Origin: Phytophthora hibernalis
Lineage: Eukaryota; Oomycota; Peronosporomycetes; Peronosporales; Peronosporaceae
Length of the DNA stretch: 64,000 nt
NCBI GenBank assembly: GCA_012656075.1
Contig: JAAKBF010000171.1
Coordinates: 806,001-870,000, forward strand
Direction of reading: 5' to 3'
Below are positions 1 through 11,378 of this stretch, in pieces (within the stretch, counting starts at the first letter, position 1; every line of letters starts with the position of its first letter). A model generated the notes under the pieces. That model had not been told where the DNA came from and ran no database searches. It saw only the letters and a program-made list of their open reading frames with translations. The position numbers were made by a program, and so were the translations under genes.

Positions 1-917
1 CGTGTGACAACATGCAAGCAGCGTGAGATGAGTACGCGTAACAAAAAACACGGGGCTCCGTCACCTGAACCATGTGAGCTGCGGGGGTGAAGGGGGCGAA
101 TGCGGCGAAGGAGCTGCTGAGTGGTGTTCTGGGGGCGAGTTGGTGGCAATGGAGAGAAGAATCCGAAGTGAAATCGAATAATTTGTAGATTACGCTCACC
201 TTGTATTGGCTTTTACTTGAGTATGAATATCAGATCGGGTTGGAGGGCGATCTTTGGTGCAAAAGTCTTGATTTCACTAAAGCTATGTGGAGTAGCGCCT
301 TAGCAGAAATCTGCAAAGTCGTCCTCGCACAAACCCTTCGCGCTAGAGTCGGGCAAATTCCCAGTTGTTTGAGTAGCGTATATCTGGGTGGGATGTGGTC
401 CAAGTAGGTTAGGAACCTAAAAGCGTGCTTCTCGGGTACAGCGCGGATTCTCCTCGTTCTGCGTCGCTCTTGCTCTGACGTCTCACTCGTGTGTGACGAC
501 GTCCTCTCCTCGTTGACCTCGGGCGTGCGGTGTTGTCGGGCCGGCGTTTCCTCGGTTGTGCACGGCGTTATGGGGCCAGTGCGTTCTTCGTCTTCGGCGT
601 CGGGTTTTCAGCAACGCCTGGACGGTATCGTTTAACGTGTCCCTCCAATTGGGCACGGGATGTTGGGGGTTGAGTACACCGATCCAGCAGCGAACGACGG
701 GGCCGGTTTATCTTGGGGATCATCTCGGTCGAGGCTGCTGGCTCTTGGAACGAAAGAAATCCACTTGCGTATCACTAAGAGAATTCGGGACTGAGCCTTA
801 TATTATCCTATCCTATCAGTGCCTTCCTCGCCACTCGTTGGCTGTCTGGCTTTCTTCCTATCACTTCCCGTCGTGCTTGACCATCATCGTTGTCCTGATT
901 TGCCCTGATCACGTGAC
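1..917. other. No supported gene
   Basis: I see no domain, RNA gene or terminal repeat here. The short open frames lack recognisable motifs. The stretch could be the distal part of a long terminal repeat or upstream region of the degenerate element that follows, but no second copy in the window supports that. Confidence 0.3.
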
Positions 918-1009
918 CGAGTTGCTTGATCGGGGTCTTCCGAGTTGCTTGATCGGGGTTTTCTAAGTTGCTAGATCAGGGTCCGTCGAGTTGCCAGATC
1001 GGGGTCCGT
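918..1009. repeat. 23-bp tandem repeat, four copies
   Basis: Four head-to-tail units of 23 bp start at 918, 941, 964 and 987, each built on cgagttgcttgatcggggtc with a few substitutions. A partial, shorter echo of the GATCGGGG core follows at about 1011-1030. The array lies upstream of a coiled-coil reading frame, so it may sit in an untranslated leader or LTR. That placement is inference. Confidence 0.85.
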
Positions 1010-1371
1010 CGGTCGGGGTTGTAGATCGGGGAGTAAACATTGCCTCCGATCGAGGTTCCCCATGTCGCAGGCCTCGTCCCACGGTTGTGGCAGGACTGCC
1101 GTCTGATCCGACTCCGTCTTTCCTGCAGAAAATTCATTTTCCCGTTGCTCCGTATCGACATCCATCAATCGGTCTGCTTGACTTCGTCGTTCTCCGGCAC
1201 TCCGCTTTACGTCGGCATTCAGCGTTGTGCCGCCCTTCGACAGTCCGCTTCTCCACATCCGTCCCGCGGGCGCGTGCGCGCACTCCCCAGGTGAGTGCAT
1301 CGCGGCAGAACTCGTTTTACCGTTGGCCTACTCACCGTCTCGCCTTGTGTGGTCTTGTATACTCGCAGTTC

Positions 1372-2338
1372 ATGACGACCTCCCAAGACCGCGACGGCGA
1401 TGACACGGAGTCCTTGGACACCGGGGACCTGGCTTCGACCCGGTGTGACATATGTGACTCTGGTAGACGTCTGCTGGGGGTCCCTCCGGCTCCTGTTGTC
1501 CAGATCCCTGGGCCAGGCGACCCCATTCCGTCTGTGGGCGCGTTGATCAACGACGCCAACGCCTTGGAGCACGACGCGCAGCTACTCCGCGCTCAGTTGG
1601 ACATGTCGTCCGCCGCCAACGCCGGACTGGCTGTACACGCCGCTTCGTTGCACGACCTCAACCTCTCCCTGCTCCGGCGGGCGCGCGAGGGTATGACCTC
1701 GTTTCATCGACCGTTAGCCAGTTGAACGACCGCATGGAGTGCTTGGCAACGGAGAATACCAGCCTGTTAGACGCCGAGGGCACTCTGCGGGCGCAAGCAG
1801 GTCGCGCCGAAGAGTGGGAACTCGATATCGCGTGTTAGCAAACGTGACGTGCGAGGAGGCAGAGGCTACGGCTGCAGAGTTGGAGGAAGAACGATCTCGC
1901 GTCGCCCAGTTGTCCGCCCGCCTCGCAGCCGCGGAGGAATCTTCCTCGACTGCCTCGAATACCGCGTTGGCGCGCGTCCGCGTGGAGCTGGACGCTGCGC
2001 GGCAGGAGTTGTCCGCGACCCAAGGTGAGCTGTCGCGAGCTGTATCGGAGCGCGAGCAGGCGCGACTGTCGTCTGCCCAAGCCATTCAAGATCGCGACGC
2101 GGTTGCCGAAGACCATCGCGTAGCCCACGAAGCTCTTTCCCGTAGTAAGCAGGACGCCGCCGCAGCGCGGGCTCGTGATGATCCCCTCGCCGCCGACTTG
2201 CAGCGAGTTAACGCCTTGCTCGTGGATCATACCGAGGAACATCAGCGCGACGTGCCGCGTATCCGCGATCTCGAGGCTTCCATCTCCGTCGCAGAAGCGG
2301 CGCGCGTGTCCGCCCAAGCCAATCACACCCGGGCTTAG
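1372..2338 (+). pseudogene. Degenerate coiled-coil, retroelement gag-like ORF
   Basis: The frame beginning at the ATG at 1372 (MTTSQDRDGDD) runs to a stop at 1723. The coding pattern then jumps through two other frames and resumes as a long heptad-rich stretch ending at 2338. That stretch is full of A, E, R, Q and L (for example ELEEERSRVAQLSARLAAAE), so a long parallel coiled coil is expected. Alanine/arginine-rich coiled-coil ORFs of this kind are common ahead of degenerate retrotransposons in oomycete genomes, which is why I suggest a Gag-like origin. No zinc knuckle or protease motif is visible in it. It could instead be a host coiled-coil pseudogene. At least two frame breaks make it non-functional as read. 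Confidence 0.45.
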
Positions 2339-3861
2339 GCCGAGGAACTGCGTGCGTCTGCCCGCTCCGATCAGTACAGGGCGGGTGTTCTATCCGTTAC
2401 CCAGTCGTCCGCTAGTCAGCAGGCGTTGCACCAAGCTCGGGTGCGAAGTCTGGACTCGCAAGTCGCCGAGTTGGAAGCCATCGCGGAGCGGAGGCACGCG
2501 AGAGGGTGAGCGTACGGACACGTGGCGACGACTGTTACGCGAGGCCCGTCTAGGGCGAGAGTCAGCCCGACGGTACGAAACGCACTGGCTGCCCGTCTCA
2601 CCGCTGCAGTCGCGGCTGCGGGAAGGTCCTTGGATATCGATGGACTCCTCCGGACGCTGGAGACCGGTGCTGAGTCCGCCGTGAACGCGGCCGTTCCCTT
2701 TGCCTTCAGGCGACGCGAGTCGGGTCGGCGCTGGTGGAAGCTGCGGAACCGCGTTGACGCCACCAGCATCGCCCCCCGCAGTCCGTCGCATCTCCTCCTG
2801 GGGTATCCTCCCTGGTCAACCCTGTTTCGGAGCTTCAGTGCCGCTCACTCGAGCCCAGAGACGCCAATCCCTAGACCGCGAGGGCCTTTTCCACCACGTC
2901 GCGCGGCTGCTTCACCTCTCCCTACTACCTCTCGGGGAAATCCGTCTCTCCGGAGTGTCCTGATGCGGGCATACGAGTCGCGTGCCAGCCCTTGGCGGGT
3001 CGGACCCTGCGACGAGCGACCGTGCCTCAGTTACGCAGTGGATCTGCTGAAACAATGGACCTCCGAGGTTCATTGTTGCCCATTCCGAAGTACCTTGCAG
3101 GCGAGAAGACGTGCCTGGTGAGGCGTAACGCGCGCAGTGTTCCCGGCGAGATGACATCTAAGGACGGGTGGCAGGACCTTCATAACTACGGATAGCAGTG
3201 CAACGTTGGTGGGGTGTATCTTTCGGGGCCGCCGCCGCTGAGGACGCCTGCTGATGGAGTTAGAAGGGCTGTCACCTCTGCAAGTCGAGGTCGACGATCA
3301 AGCCGATCATTGCGTTTGCATGTTAGTTTCACATTTACCCGACGAGCAACAAACAACAGAAAACAAGAAAACAAGAAAAACTTTATATTACTCCAGAGAC
3401 TTTACTTTTCACCTGACCTGTCCTCCAAACCTGAACGGCAGAGGCTACTCGACCCGGCTCGTCAGCGGTGGTGCGGGGCATTTGGTGGAGAAGCAGGATA
3501 GCTTCTAACTGTGGAGGAACAGTTTGGTACGAGAAGTGGAGTCTCGTCTGGTCGCTTAAGGAAGCGTTCGTGTTGGAGTAGTTGCTGTTACGCTCAAGTG
3601 AGGTCTGCACCGGCGTTCGTAGGTTCCAGGAACCGACGCCGTATTTCTTCTTCTGCCTTTTCTAGTTGCAGGATCACTTGGAGTTTGGGAGACACTATAA
3701 CACCTCGGAGATGAATTGGACGACTGTGTCGAGTCATTACGGATTGTATTGGGCGCGTTTCGGACACTAGAAGAAGTAGCCGGGCTACTAGATCAAGTGG
3801 AACGCTGAATTGGAACGGTAGCAAAACCGTTGGAGTTTGAAGAAGTTTCCAGATTGGGAAC
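2339..3861. other. Degenerate sequence between the coiled-coil ORF and Gypsy-A
   Basis: Short open frames continue on the plus strand, including GRTLRRATVPQLRSG near 3000, but they are broken and carry no diagnostic domain. An A-rich tract follows at about 3345-3385. This could be the 3' end of the upstream retroelement relic and the 5' LTR or leader of Gypsy-A. I could not match an LTR pair, so no boundary is assigned. Confidence 0.3.
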
Positions 3862-6028
3862 ATGGCCTCGCGCGGAGAAGGCGAGGGAAGGGAGGAGTTT
3901 GGCAACGCCGTCAGTGACGCGTTCGGCTCCGAAAATTCTGAGGCGGATCAACCCCAGGCTCAAGTGTCTGAGGTCTCCCTCTACGGTGCGACTCCGAGTA
4001 CGCCATCTGCTACCCCTATGGATACGGCAACAGGTACAGGTACGGCGGCCGCTCCGAGTGCGCCTTTGACGAACCCGTTGCGACCGGACCTGACGACGGT
4101 GGCGGGATTGAATACGGTGAGGAACGTGGTGCAACAAGCGGTGACGGCTCGAAGCGGGAGCGGAACGGGTGCTACACTACCTGCTCAGACCACAACTGTG
4201 GCAACGACGAGTACGGTCCCTACAAATACAGGAGCCCCTTCGCAGCAGGCGAACGCTCCACAAGGACCGAGTGTACCAGTGGGTGCAATGATCGGAATGG
4301 TGTCTCAACCTCAAAGGCAAGGAGGGGAGGACATCTACAAGCTGGGGCTCCGACTGGGCCTCAGCCGACTACTATGAATGTTTCATTCGAGAACAGTTGA
4401 TATGGAACGCAGCAAGCGGGAATGCCACAAGGGGCACCTTTGCAACAAGCTGGTGGCTGGAATCAGCCTACCATCTGTAATCAAAGTGGCGGGTACCAGA
4501 CGCCTATGACATACGGGTCAACTACTCCGGTTTCAGCGCGGAGACCGATGACAGCCATCGCCTCGTACGGGGCTACGTGATTGCGGACGTACCTAACGCT
4601 CAGGGACTTGGATTCCCGAACGTATTCTACCAAGCCACGCCTCGACTGGGCAGCGCTGGGTCTGAGTACTCGCCTACCGGTGCGAACTATCAGGCGAACT
4701 GGAACGCGTCTGCGAATGTGAACCAAGACCAACCTATGACTAGCCGGCTGTGTCTTCAGAACTGATGAAGATCGAACATGTCCTGCCAAATACAGGCACG
4801 CCTGGTCAAGGGGCGTACGGCAACGCTACACCTAGACAGGGAGCATAAGGCAATGCTACAGGTCGGAACACTACAGCTTCACTTCAGTACTTCGGCGGTA
4901 TGCCGTCGCACATCAAGAATGTGGTGAAGATGCTGCAACCGTTCTACTCCGACAAGTCCACGATTGAGAAGGCTCGGTCGTTCTGGATAGCATTTGAGCA
5001 AGCGACGTACGGGTTGCCCGATTCGTTGCGTATCAACGCCTTCTGCGAATGCCTAAAGGGCAAGACTGGCGAGGAATGGTGGATGTACTCCCGCATTGAG
5101 GACTTTGAAACTTTGAAAACTCGATTTCATAACCAGTTTGTGTGTCAAACACCGCTTCAGATGATCGAACGATTGAAGATGACGAAGCGTATGTCTGCCG
5201 AGGTCTGGGGGCATGATTTCAAACCTCTGTGACGCGGCTCAATGCTACGACTCTCAGATGCGTTACCAGTACTTCCTCTCTGGTTTGCATAACCGAGAAT
5301 GGAGGAACGCTCTGACGTCGACCATGGTTAACTCGATCCCTCAAGCTGTAGCAGTGTTATTGTACAAGAATATGCAGTTGATTGTGGAGGACGACGCTGA
5401 CTTCGCGGACGACAGTGCCAATAAGTCTACAACGGACAATGCCTTGATGTCGCAAATGATGACAATGATGCAGCAGACTCAAAATCTGTTATTTCAACAG
5501 CAGCAGTTGCAACAACCACCTCAGATGGTTCAGTCGCCGAGATCACCCGGTGGTCAGCGTCGGAACTCGTTTGTGGCGGCCGCGTATGAAGCACCACCGA
5601 CTCCCAACCTTCCTCAGCAAGTGAGTGGGAACGGTGGCTCAGGCTCGGGTCAGTTTTACGGCATTCGCCAAGGTCCGGACATGTACTCTCAAGAAGGCGT
5701 AATGATTTGCGGTCGGTGGCATACTCTTGGGCACGGCCGTAACGACTGTAAACGCCAGTTCGCGTTTTGCCAATATTGCAAATTAAAGGGTCACTTCCAG
5801 ATTGAGTGTACGGCGCCGCGCCGACAATATCAAGGACGGAACAGTGGGAGTGTCCCCCATCAACCGAACTCTCCTAGACCAAGTCGGCAGGGTTCAGAGT
5901 GCTACCTGTGCCAAAGTTTAGAACACCACGCGAATCAGTGCCCAGTGCTGTCTACCGTGAAGAGCCTAATCGCGCAAGGGAAAGCGGCGCTTCCTCTGGC
6001 TCAAGGACAGGCTCCGTCACAGCAATGA
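3862..6028 (+). pseudogene. Gypsy-A Gag with zinc knuckles
   Basis: This is the nucleocapsid/capsid precursor of the retrotransposon. The first segment (3862-4377) is rich in T, P, Q, A and G and probably disordered. A retrotransposon-gag-like core follows (4900-5232, including EEWWMYSRIEDFETLKTRF). The frame then changes in the overlap 5213-5232 and continues to 6028. The last segment contains a poly-Q/P linker and three zinc-knuckle motifs: a deviant first (CGRWHTLGHGRNDC, where W replaces the second Cys) and two canonical C-X2-C-X4-H-X4-C motifs (CQYCKLKGHFQIEC and CYLCQSLEHHANQC). Two or more frame changes separate the segments, so no continuous Gag can be read. Assignment to Gag is secure from the knuckles and position. 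Confidence 0.85.
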
Positions 6029-6778
6029 TGGGAGCAGGAGGGAGGGAAGAGCGTGCCGCGCCTTCCTCTTGTCTAAGTGACAGCACTGAGTGGAATCCGC
6101 CTCAGTTCGTAAATCAAGTGAGTAGCGAGAGTGTGTGGGTTCCAGAACCTGTTGGTACGGCGCCTACCGTTCCGACAGGAAATGAACGGATGGAATTTGT
6201 AAGTTATGAGGCGCCTGCGCCGATTGTTGGAGGTCCAATGGGACCTAATTTTGAATGGAGAGCTGCATGGGGAAGTGAAAACCCTTTGGCAGCGCCTAGA
6301 ATGGAAGACCGAGTCGGGGTGTCGACGTCGGAAGTCGCGAGCTCTTTTGTGGGTTCAGTATTTGGTTTTGATGCTTCTAGCTTGCCTTTTGAAGCTGCAG
6401 CTTGCAAAGCTGCTCGTGAAGCAGTACTGAAACGTCTCCAGTACCTTCTATAGTACTGGGAGGCGAAGCCCGAGTCGAAGTGTCGACGTCGGAAGACGTG
6501 AACCCCAGCGTGGGTCCCGTATGTGGAAACGAAGCAGTCCGTGAGCCTTTTGAATCGGACGTGTGCGCGGTTGTGAACAATACAACCGTTGGAGTGTCTC
6601 CGGTACCTGCTGTGGTATCCGGGGGCCTAACTCAAGTCGAGGAGTCGCCGTTGGATGAAGCTGTCAGCGTGCCTTTTGACGCGGCAGACGATGAAGTTGC
6701 GTGCCATGCAGCCGATGAAGAGGTTTCGGTACCTACTGTAGCACCAAAGGATGATGTCTATCTGAGCAACTCAGGGAG

Positions 6779-8074
6779 TTGGCTAAAGAAGTATTGAAGG
6801 ACCGATCCCAGGGCGAGGTTACTAGTCGCGAAGCCTTATTTGCAGCTGTGAGCGTGGAAGTAGAACCTGAAGAAACGGTGACCGAAGACAGTGTTACCTC
6901 GGACGAGTGTCCGATTGCAGTCGAGGAGATGCTAGCTAGAGCACCCCAAGCCAAGTCCAAGGATGGAGGGGGACCCTCCGGGCTCATGAAAGGAACAAGC
7001 CACGCTCTCGAAACCCAGAGTGCCCATGTGGAGATGATAGCGGCGGTACGGTTCGTCGCCTCCACGAAGGCGAAGGCGGTCAAAGCACCATCTCTCTCCG
7101 AGACGGGTACGGTCGAACTAGACGACCCTAGGCGCGTCAAATGGAAAGGAGTGCCCACTCACGCTCGAGTCTTCACGTCCGAAGAACTGGATGCGTTGGG
7201 AAACGCCTCGTCGGCTACGGCAGTCGGCGAGAAAGAAGAATATGAGAAGGAGCTCGAGGAACGGATCTTTCCTCTGGACGAAGTCGAGTTGAAGAAGCGA
7301 ATGGTCGTTAACGCCGCTAAACAGCGAGAGCCTACGCTCGACGAACTCAGTGTGCTGTTGAAGATCCCTCAAGAGACGCTGGCTCGAAACAAGGAGTCGT
7401 CCCCTGGGAAGCTGTCGACACCTGAATACTGGCTGGGCTGGTACCGCCGTACACTTGCGGCGTCTGAAGAAGCGAAGCGAGCCAACCGGGATTTCCGTGA
7501 GTCTCGACCCCGTGAGAACGCTGTTGCGAGAATAGGTGCTGTAGTACCCAGTGACTCTGACCACCGCGATGTAGGAGGTGGAGGAGACTCCGTTCTCGAC
7601 GAGATCTGCCGGATATGTGCTCGGAAGGAGCCCCGGCCAACTGTGATGGTAAACGATGCGATCGTCGAAGAGAACATTGGTGTGGCCTTGAGCCACGTTG
7701 AGGTCACTGAAGAGATCGAACTGCTGAAGGAGAGTAACTTAGACCTGAAGTTGCTGCTGCCGTGCTTGCGAACTCTGGTGCGCAAAGTAGCCTACGAACT
7801 GGTTCTACAAGATGAAAAGGGAAATACTTTCGCTCCTACTCCTACCCCTGCTAATTCAGTACTGTTGGGCGAAGAGCCACTCCAAGCACGGGCCCTGGAA
7901 ATTGTAAACCGACTCGCCGGTCAGCTAACTGCGCGCCGGCTGCGTCTTGCCGTACTCCACGATGTGCGCGTATATCATCTTCTAGCTGAGGACGTGAAGT
8001 CCGTTCCCGAGTTGTCGCCCATCGTCGACCGGACTCGAAACCTCGTCGATCGAAACCTCGAAGCAAGCAGGTGA
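6779..8074 (+). CDS. Gypsy-A linker ORF between Gag and protease
   Basis: This 431-codon frame is the longest uninterrupted ORF of Gypsy-A. It is rich in E, R, K and L. It includes a segment reading STPEYWLGWYRRTLAASEEA and a helical C-terminal part ending NLVDRNLEASR. No enzymatic motif is visible. Its stop overlaps the start of the protease-coding segment (8071). By position it is the variable region between nucleocapsid and protease that many oomycete Gypsy polyproteins carry. Function is unknown. Related low-complexity sequence precedes it in other frames (5899-6453 and 6480-6797), so the original polyprotein probably ran through the whole stretch. Confidence 0.5.
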   Translation: MAKEVLKDRSQGEVTSREALFAAVSVEVEPEETVTEDSVTSDECPIAVEEMLARAPQAKSKDGGGPSGLMKGTSHALETQSAHVEMIAAVRFVASTKAKAVKAPSLSETGTVELDDPRRVKWKGVPTHARVFTSEELDALGNASSATAVGEKEEYEKELEERIFPLDEVELKKRMVVNAAKQREPTLDELSVLLKIPQETLARNKESSPGKLSTPEYWLGWYRRTLAASEEAKRANRDFRESRPRENAVARIGAVVPSDSDHRDVGGGGDSVLDEICRICARKEPRPTVMVNDAIVEENIGVALSHVEVTEEIELLKESNLDLKLLLPCLRTLVRKVAYELVLQDEKGNTFAPTPTPANSVLLGEEPLQARALEIVNRLAGQLTARRLRLAVLHDVRVYHLLAEDVKSVPELSPIVDRTRNLVDRNLEASR

Positions 8075-8711
8075 CGTTCGACTGTACGTCACTGTTCTCG
8101 CCTCGAACAGAAGCGTTGGGGGATAACCCGTCGCGATCCGAGAACGAAGACGACGTAAGTCATTATGTGTGCGTAGTACGCGATCGTACTGTACGTCCTA
8201 GGAGGAAACCTGGACTACGCGGGATACCTGGAATGACTGCTGAGAGCTCCGCGAGCGATTTTGACCTACTGGTTCCTGAAGGCGTACGTGTAATCGGATC
8301 CGTAGGTGGAGCCGAGGCCGTACACGCGGGATACATCGATTGCGTACCTTCCGAGATGCTTATTGATACGGGAGCGACTTCGAGTCTGGTGGACTCTCGT
8401 GTGCTATGCCGCATAGGTCGCTCGGAGGAGCCACTACGGCCGTACCCTGGCAGTCTGAAGGGTGTATCGGTCATGATATCAAAATTCGAGGTATGATCGA
8501 TTTACCCATGCACCTAGGACGGCAGGAAAAGTGGAGACCGTTCGTGGTGGTCGATAGACTGCATGTCGATGCCATACTAGGCATTGACACTCTGAATGAT
8601 TACCGTGCCGTGATCGACTTGGACGAGAATAAGATGACTCTCAAAGACACTGGTGAAGTGTTCTTACTCGGGTCCACACGTGTCGAAGAGATGCACTTCT
8701 CACGACTGTGA
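8071..8711 (+). pseudogene. Gypsy-A aspartic protease
   Basis: The retropepsin-like domain would cleave the element polyprotein. The active-site motif LIDTGATSSLVD (D-T-G-A) lies near 8360-8395. The frame stops at 8496, and the rest of the fold continues in another frame from about 8470 to 8711 (for example VVDRLHVDAILGIDTLNDY, the second conserved hydrophobic-G region followed by the usual I-D-L strand). One single-base frameshift therefore splits the domain. Immediately after the stop near 8709 the sequence enters the C-terminal part of RT, so the RT core has been lost at this boundary. Confidence 0.8.
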
Positions 8712-9362
8712 AGGCAGTAATGAATGTGCGGAGACCTCACGATCTGGACACTGTGAGAGCATTCCTGGGTCTCACCAGCTACTTCCGCCGGTACATACCA
8801 GGCTACGCGGCTATCTCTGCTCCGATTGAGCGCTTGAAGATGAAAGGTGTAGTGTTCTCATGGGACAGGCGGCATTTAAACAACTGCAGAGGAAGCTTGT
8901 GGAGCCCCCATCTTGGTGTACCCGGACTTTTCAAAGCGATTCAAACTATTTGTCGACTCCTCTAAGTTGGCCATTGGAGCTTGTCTAATGCGGACTGTGA
9001 ACAAACGAGAGCGTGTGGTGGTTTACGCCAGCAAGTTGGTGGTGGGATCAGAGAAGAACTGGATTAATAAGTAAGACGGAACCTCTGAAATTGAGTGTTG
9101 GGGTATCGTATGGGCCACGCGCAAGTTTAGGTGCTATCTAGATCGGCGCGAATTTGATCTGTACACTGATCACAAAGCGTTGACTTGGGTGTTCAGCGAG
9201 AGCAATCGGACAAGTAACACCAAATTGGCTCGATGGGCAATGGAGCTTTCGCAATTACGTTTCAAAGTGTTCCACAAACCGGGAACCAGCATGGGTCATG
9301 TGGAAGGTCTATCGCGTTTACACTCTGCAACTATTAGCGCGGTGATGATGCGTTACTTATGA
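8708..9362 (+). pseudogene. Gypsy-A RT C-terminus and RNase H
   Basis: The segment starts with the RT thumb/connection signature (DTVRAFLGLTSYFRRYIPGY), normally found downstream of the catalytic palm. It continues into the RNase H domain: FKLFVDSSKLAIGACL near 8930-8985, an E in ECWGIVWATRKFRCYL, and YTDHKALTWVF near 9165-9190. It ends with HVEGLSRL at about 9310. There is an in-frame TAA near 9072 and at least two frame changes. The catalytic aspartates and glutamate of RNase H are recognisable, but the polypeptide cannot be made in one piece. RT itself is absent. Confidence 0.8.
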
Positions 9363-9624
9363 ACGACTTGGACTCTGATGATCAAGGTATCGTCCAAGTC
9401 GGGGAGAGCGCTACTCGTGTTGAAAATCAATCCGACCTAGAGAGAGGAGATAACCTGGAGACTGCCGCCTACGAACGGCCTGAGCTTGTCCCAGCACAGC
9501 GTTATGTTACAGTCGGGGAGAACGGTTCGCTTGCTGGTAATGCGAACGCTGCTCCTTACTTGACTCCTCCTCCGCCATAGCGGAACCAGAACAGTCCGAC
9601 GGAGAAGTCGCGGGTCAGACGGAT

Positions 9625-10744
9625 GTGTCCCCTGTGGACCTATTCTGTCTTGACCGTGAACTATTTGTGGACGAACAGACGCGCACTCTCTGGATCCAGG
9701 CCATGCTCGCGTTGCTGAGGGATGGGGCACTGGCGCTCGATGCACAATTGCGAGTCCAGATACTCCAAATGGCTCCTCACTACTGTGTACCCAATGGAAT
9801 ATTGAAGAGGCGTGTTCACTTGAAATCGCGTGCGGGCCCGGCCCGAACCATCAGTGTACCTGTAATACCGCTACTGTTCATTGAGACCGTATTGCACTAC
9901 TGCCATGCCGACGTCTTTGCAGCTCACGTGGGTCAGACAAAGACCGTAGATAAAGTGAGGAAGTACACTTACTGGCAGGGGTGGAAGAAGGACGTGATCG
10001 AATATGTCAAGGCATGCACGATTTGCGAAGCGGGAAGGGGTACAGACCGTGGAGGAACGGCTTAATGCAGCGAGGATTGTCGGGACCCTTTTCGCTACTA
10101 GTCGTTGATGCAATTGGTCCGCTGGTCACCACTGGGCGAGGGAACAAGTACATTCTAGTGTTTGCAGACTACTTTACACGGTGGACGGAGGCTTTCCCGT
10201 GGCTACATCGGACACGGTTACTTTCGTGGATATCATGGTGAATGAGGTAATCTCGCGTCACGGTGTGCCCGAACGACTATTGACTGACCGTGGCTCGAGC
10301 TTTATATCCGAGCTCGCTCAATCGTTCTATGAAACCTTGGGGATTAAGAAGTTATTTGGGGCAGCGTATCATCATCAAACTCAAGGTCTCGTAGAGCGGT
10401 TCAACGGAACTCTAATCAGCATGCTACGGATGTACGTCAGCGAGGCCCAGAAAGACTGGGATTTGTATTTACCGAGAGTGCTGTTCGCTTATCGCACCTC
10501 GTATCATGAGGCCCTCGGGGACTCACCGTTCTTCAGTCTGTACGGGAGGGACCCTGTACTGCCTTTGGATTTAGCGTTCCTGAACACCAACGAAGACTGG
10601 AAGAGCGATGAAGTAGCCTCAGACTGTACCTGTCGATGCGTGACACTGGAACGGCAGCTGATCAAGGCTCAAAACCGGCATGCTCGCCTGTTAGATGCGC
10701 AGGAAAGCGTGGGTTTCGAGATGGGCGAGTCGATGTGGGTTTAG
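9625..10744 (+). pseudogene. Gypsy-A integrase
   Basis: The integrase inserts element cDNA into chromosomal DNA. The N-terminal H-H-C-C zinc-binding region is visible at 9890-10035 (histidines in LHYCHADVFAAHVG, cysteines in ACTICEAG). The catalytic core follows with D in LLVVDAIGPL, D in LLTDRGSSFIS and E in GLVERFNGTL, the D,D-35-E arrangement. Two frame changes near 10,050 and 10,200 split the domain into three frames. The core from 10,181 to 10,744 is open until a TAG. A degenerate copy of the N-terminal half occurs at 48.5-49.1 kb. Confidence 0.85.
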
Positions 10745-10834
10745 TTTAAATGGCGTTGGACTCGGCCCTACCCTACGGCGCTTCCGGATAATATCGAGCA
10801 ACTAGATGGAATCGATGGAGACGGCCCTCTCGCG

Positions 10835-11152
10835 GTGGAAGACCTTCCTGCGACTAGCTTCGTCGAGCAGATTACGATCGGGAATGAGGAGACGGCGCTA
10901 TCTGGAGTCTCGAACCCGGTCGTGGATATTTTGGCCAAACGTGTGAAAGGGCGACAAGAGCAGTATCTGGTGCTGACGGCGTCCTACGAGACCTGCTGGA
11001 GGTCGACCACCTCCTTGCTTCCAGACTGTGAAGTGCTAATAAACGCCTACAATGACAAACAGCGAACGGAAGAGGGGTGGCCTGACCTGCGTCGTAGCCG
11101 TAGATTGGCGGAAGACAATGTTGCGGTCGACGAGGATGAGTTGCTGTTTTAG
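10835..11152 (+). pseudogene. Gypsy-A integrase C-terminal chromodomain-like segment
   Basis: After the integrase stop, a 105-codon frame carries a chromodomain-like pattern: VVDILAKRVKGRQEQYLV, then ETCW, then LLPDCEVLINAYNDKQ. This matches the beta-strands, the aromatic W region and the C-terminal helix seen in chromovirus integrases. In chromoviruses the domain is thought to guide insertion toward particular chromatin. A basic tail (DLRRSRRLAEDN) follows. It is cut off from the integrase by the TAG at 10,742 and intervening non-open sequence. The assignment rests on pattern and position. Confidence 0.6.
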
Positions 11153-11378
11153 GAGGAGGCACGCTTTGCCTCTCCTATTGCAGGAACTTCGAGTGATGAA
11201 CACTCGAAACTTGTATGTTTACTTTTACTACTTTTATGGAAATCTACGACGTTGGTCGCCGTATGAATTGGGGCGTGAAGGTCACGCTCTTTGGAACTAC
11301 AAACCCAAAACTGATAAACGTCAAATTGGGAGAAAATTACAAACTTGTTGCTACATGTACTTCCCGGACTACCCCACG

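Larger units (their letters stand above)
3862..11160 (+). mobile_element. Ty3/Gypsy chromovirus-type retrotransposon (Gypsy-A), internally deleted
   Basis: Gag, protease, RNase H, integrase and a C-terminal chromodomain-like segment occur in the order typical of Ty3/Gypsy elements, all on the plus strand. The RT fingers/palm region, including the catalytic F/Y-x-D-D box, is missing between protease and the RT C-terminal/RNase H part, with the junction close to 8,711. The purine run GGAGGAGG after the last stop is a candidate polypurine tract. I found no matching LTR pair, so the ends are only those of the coding region. Frameshifts occur in gag, between protease segments and in integrase. The element is defective and non-autonomous. 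A degraded fragment of the same family occurs at 48.4-49.1 kb. Confidence 0.85.

Noticed and set aside
991..1371. Upstream extension of the coiled-coil ORF
   Set aside because: The extension is low in helical character and overlaps the tandem repeat. The ATG at 1372 followed by an acidic start is a more likely beginning.
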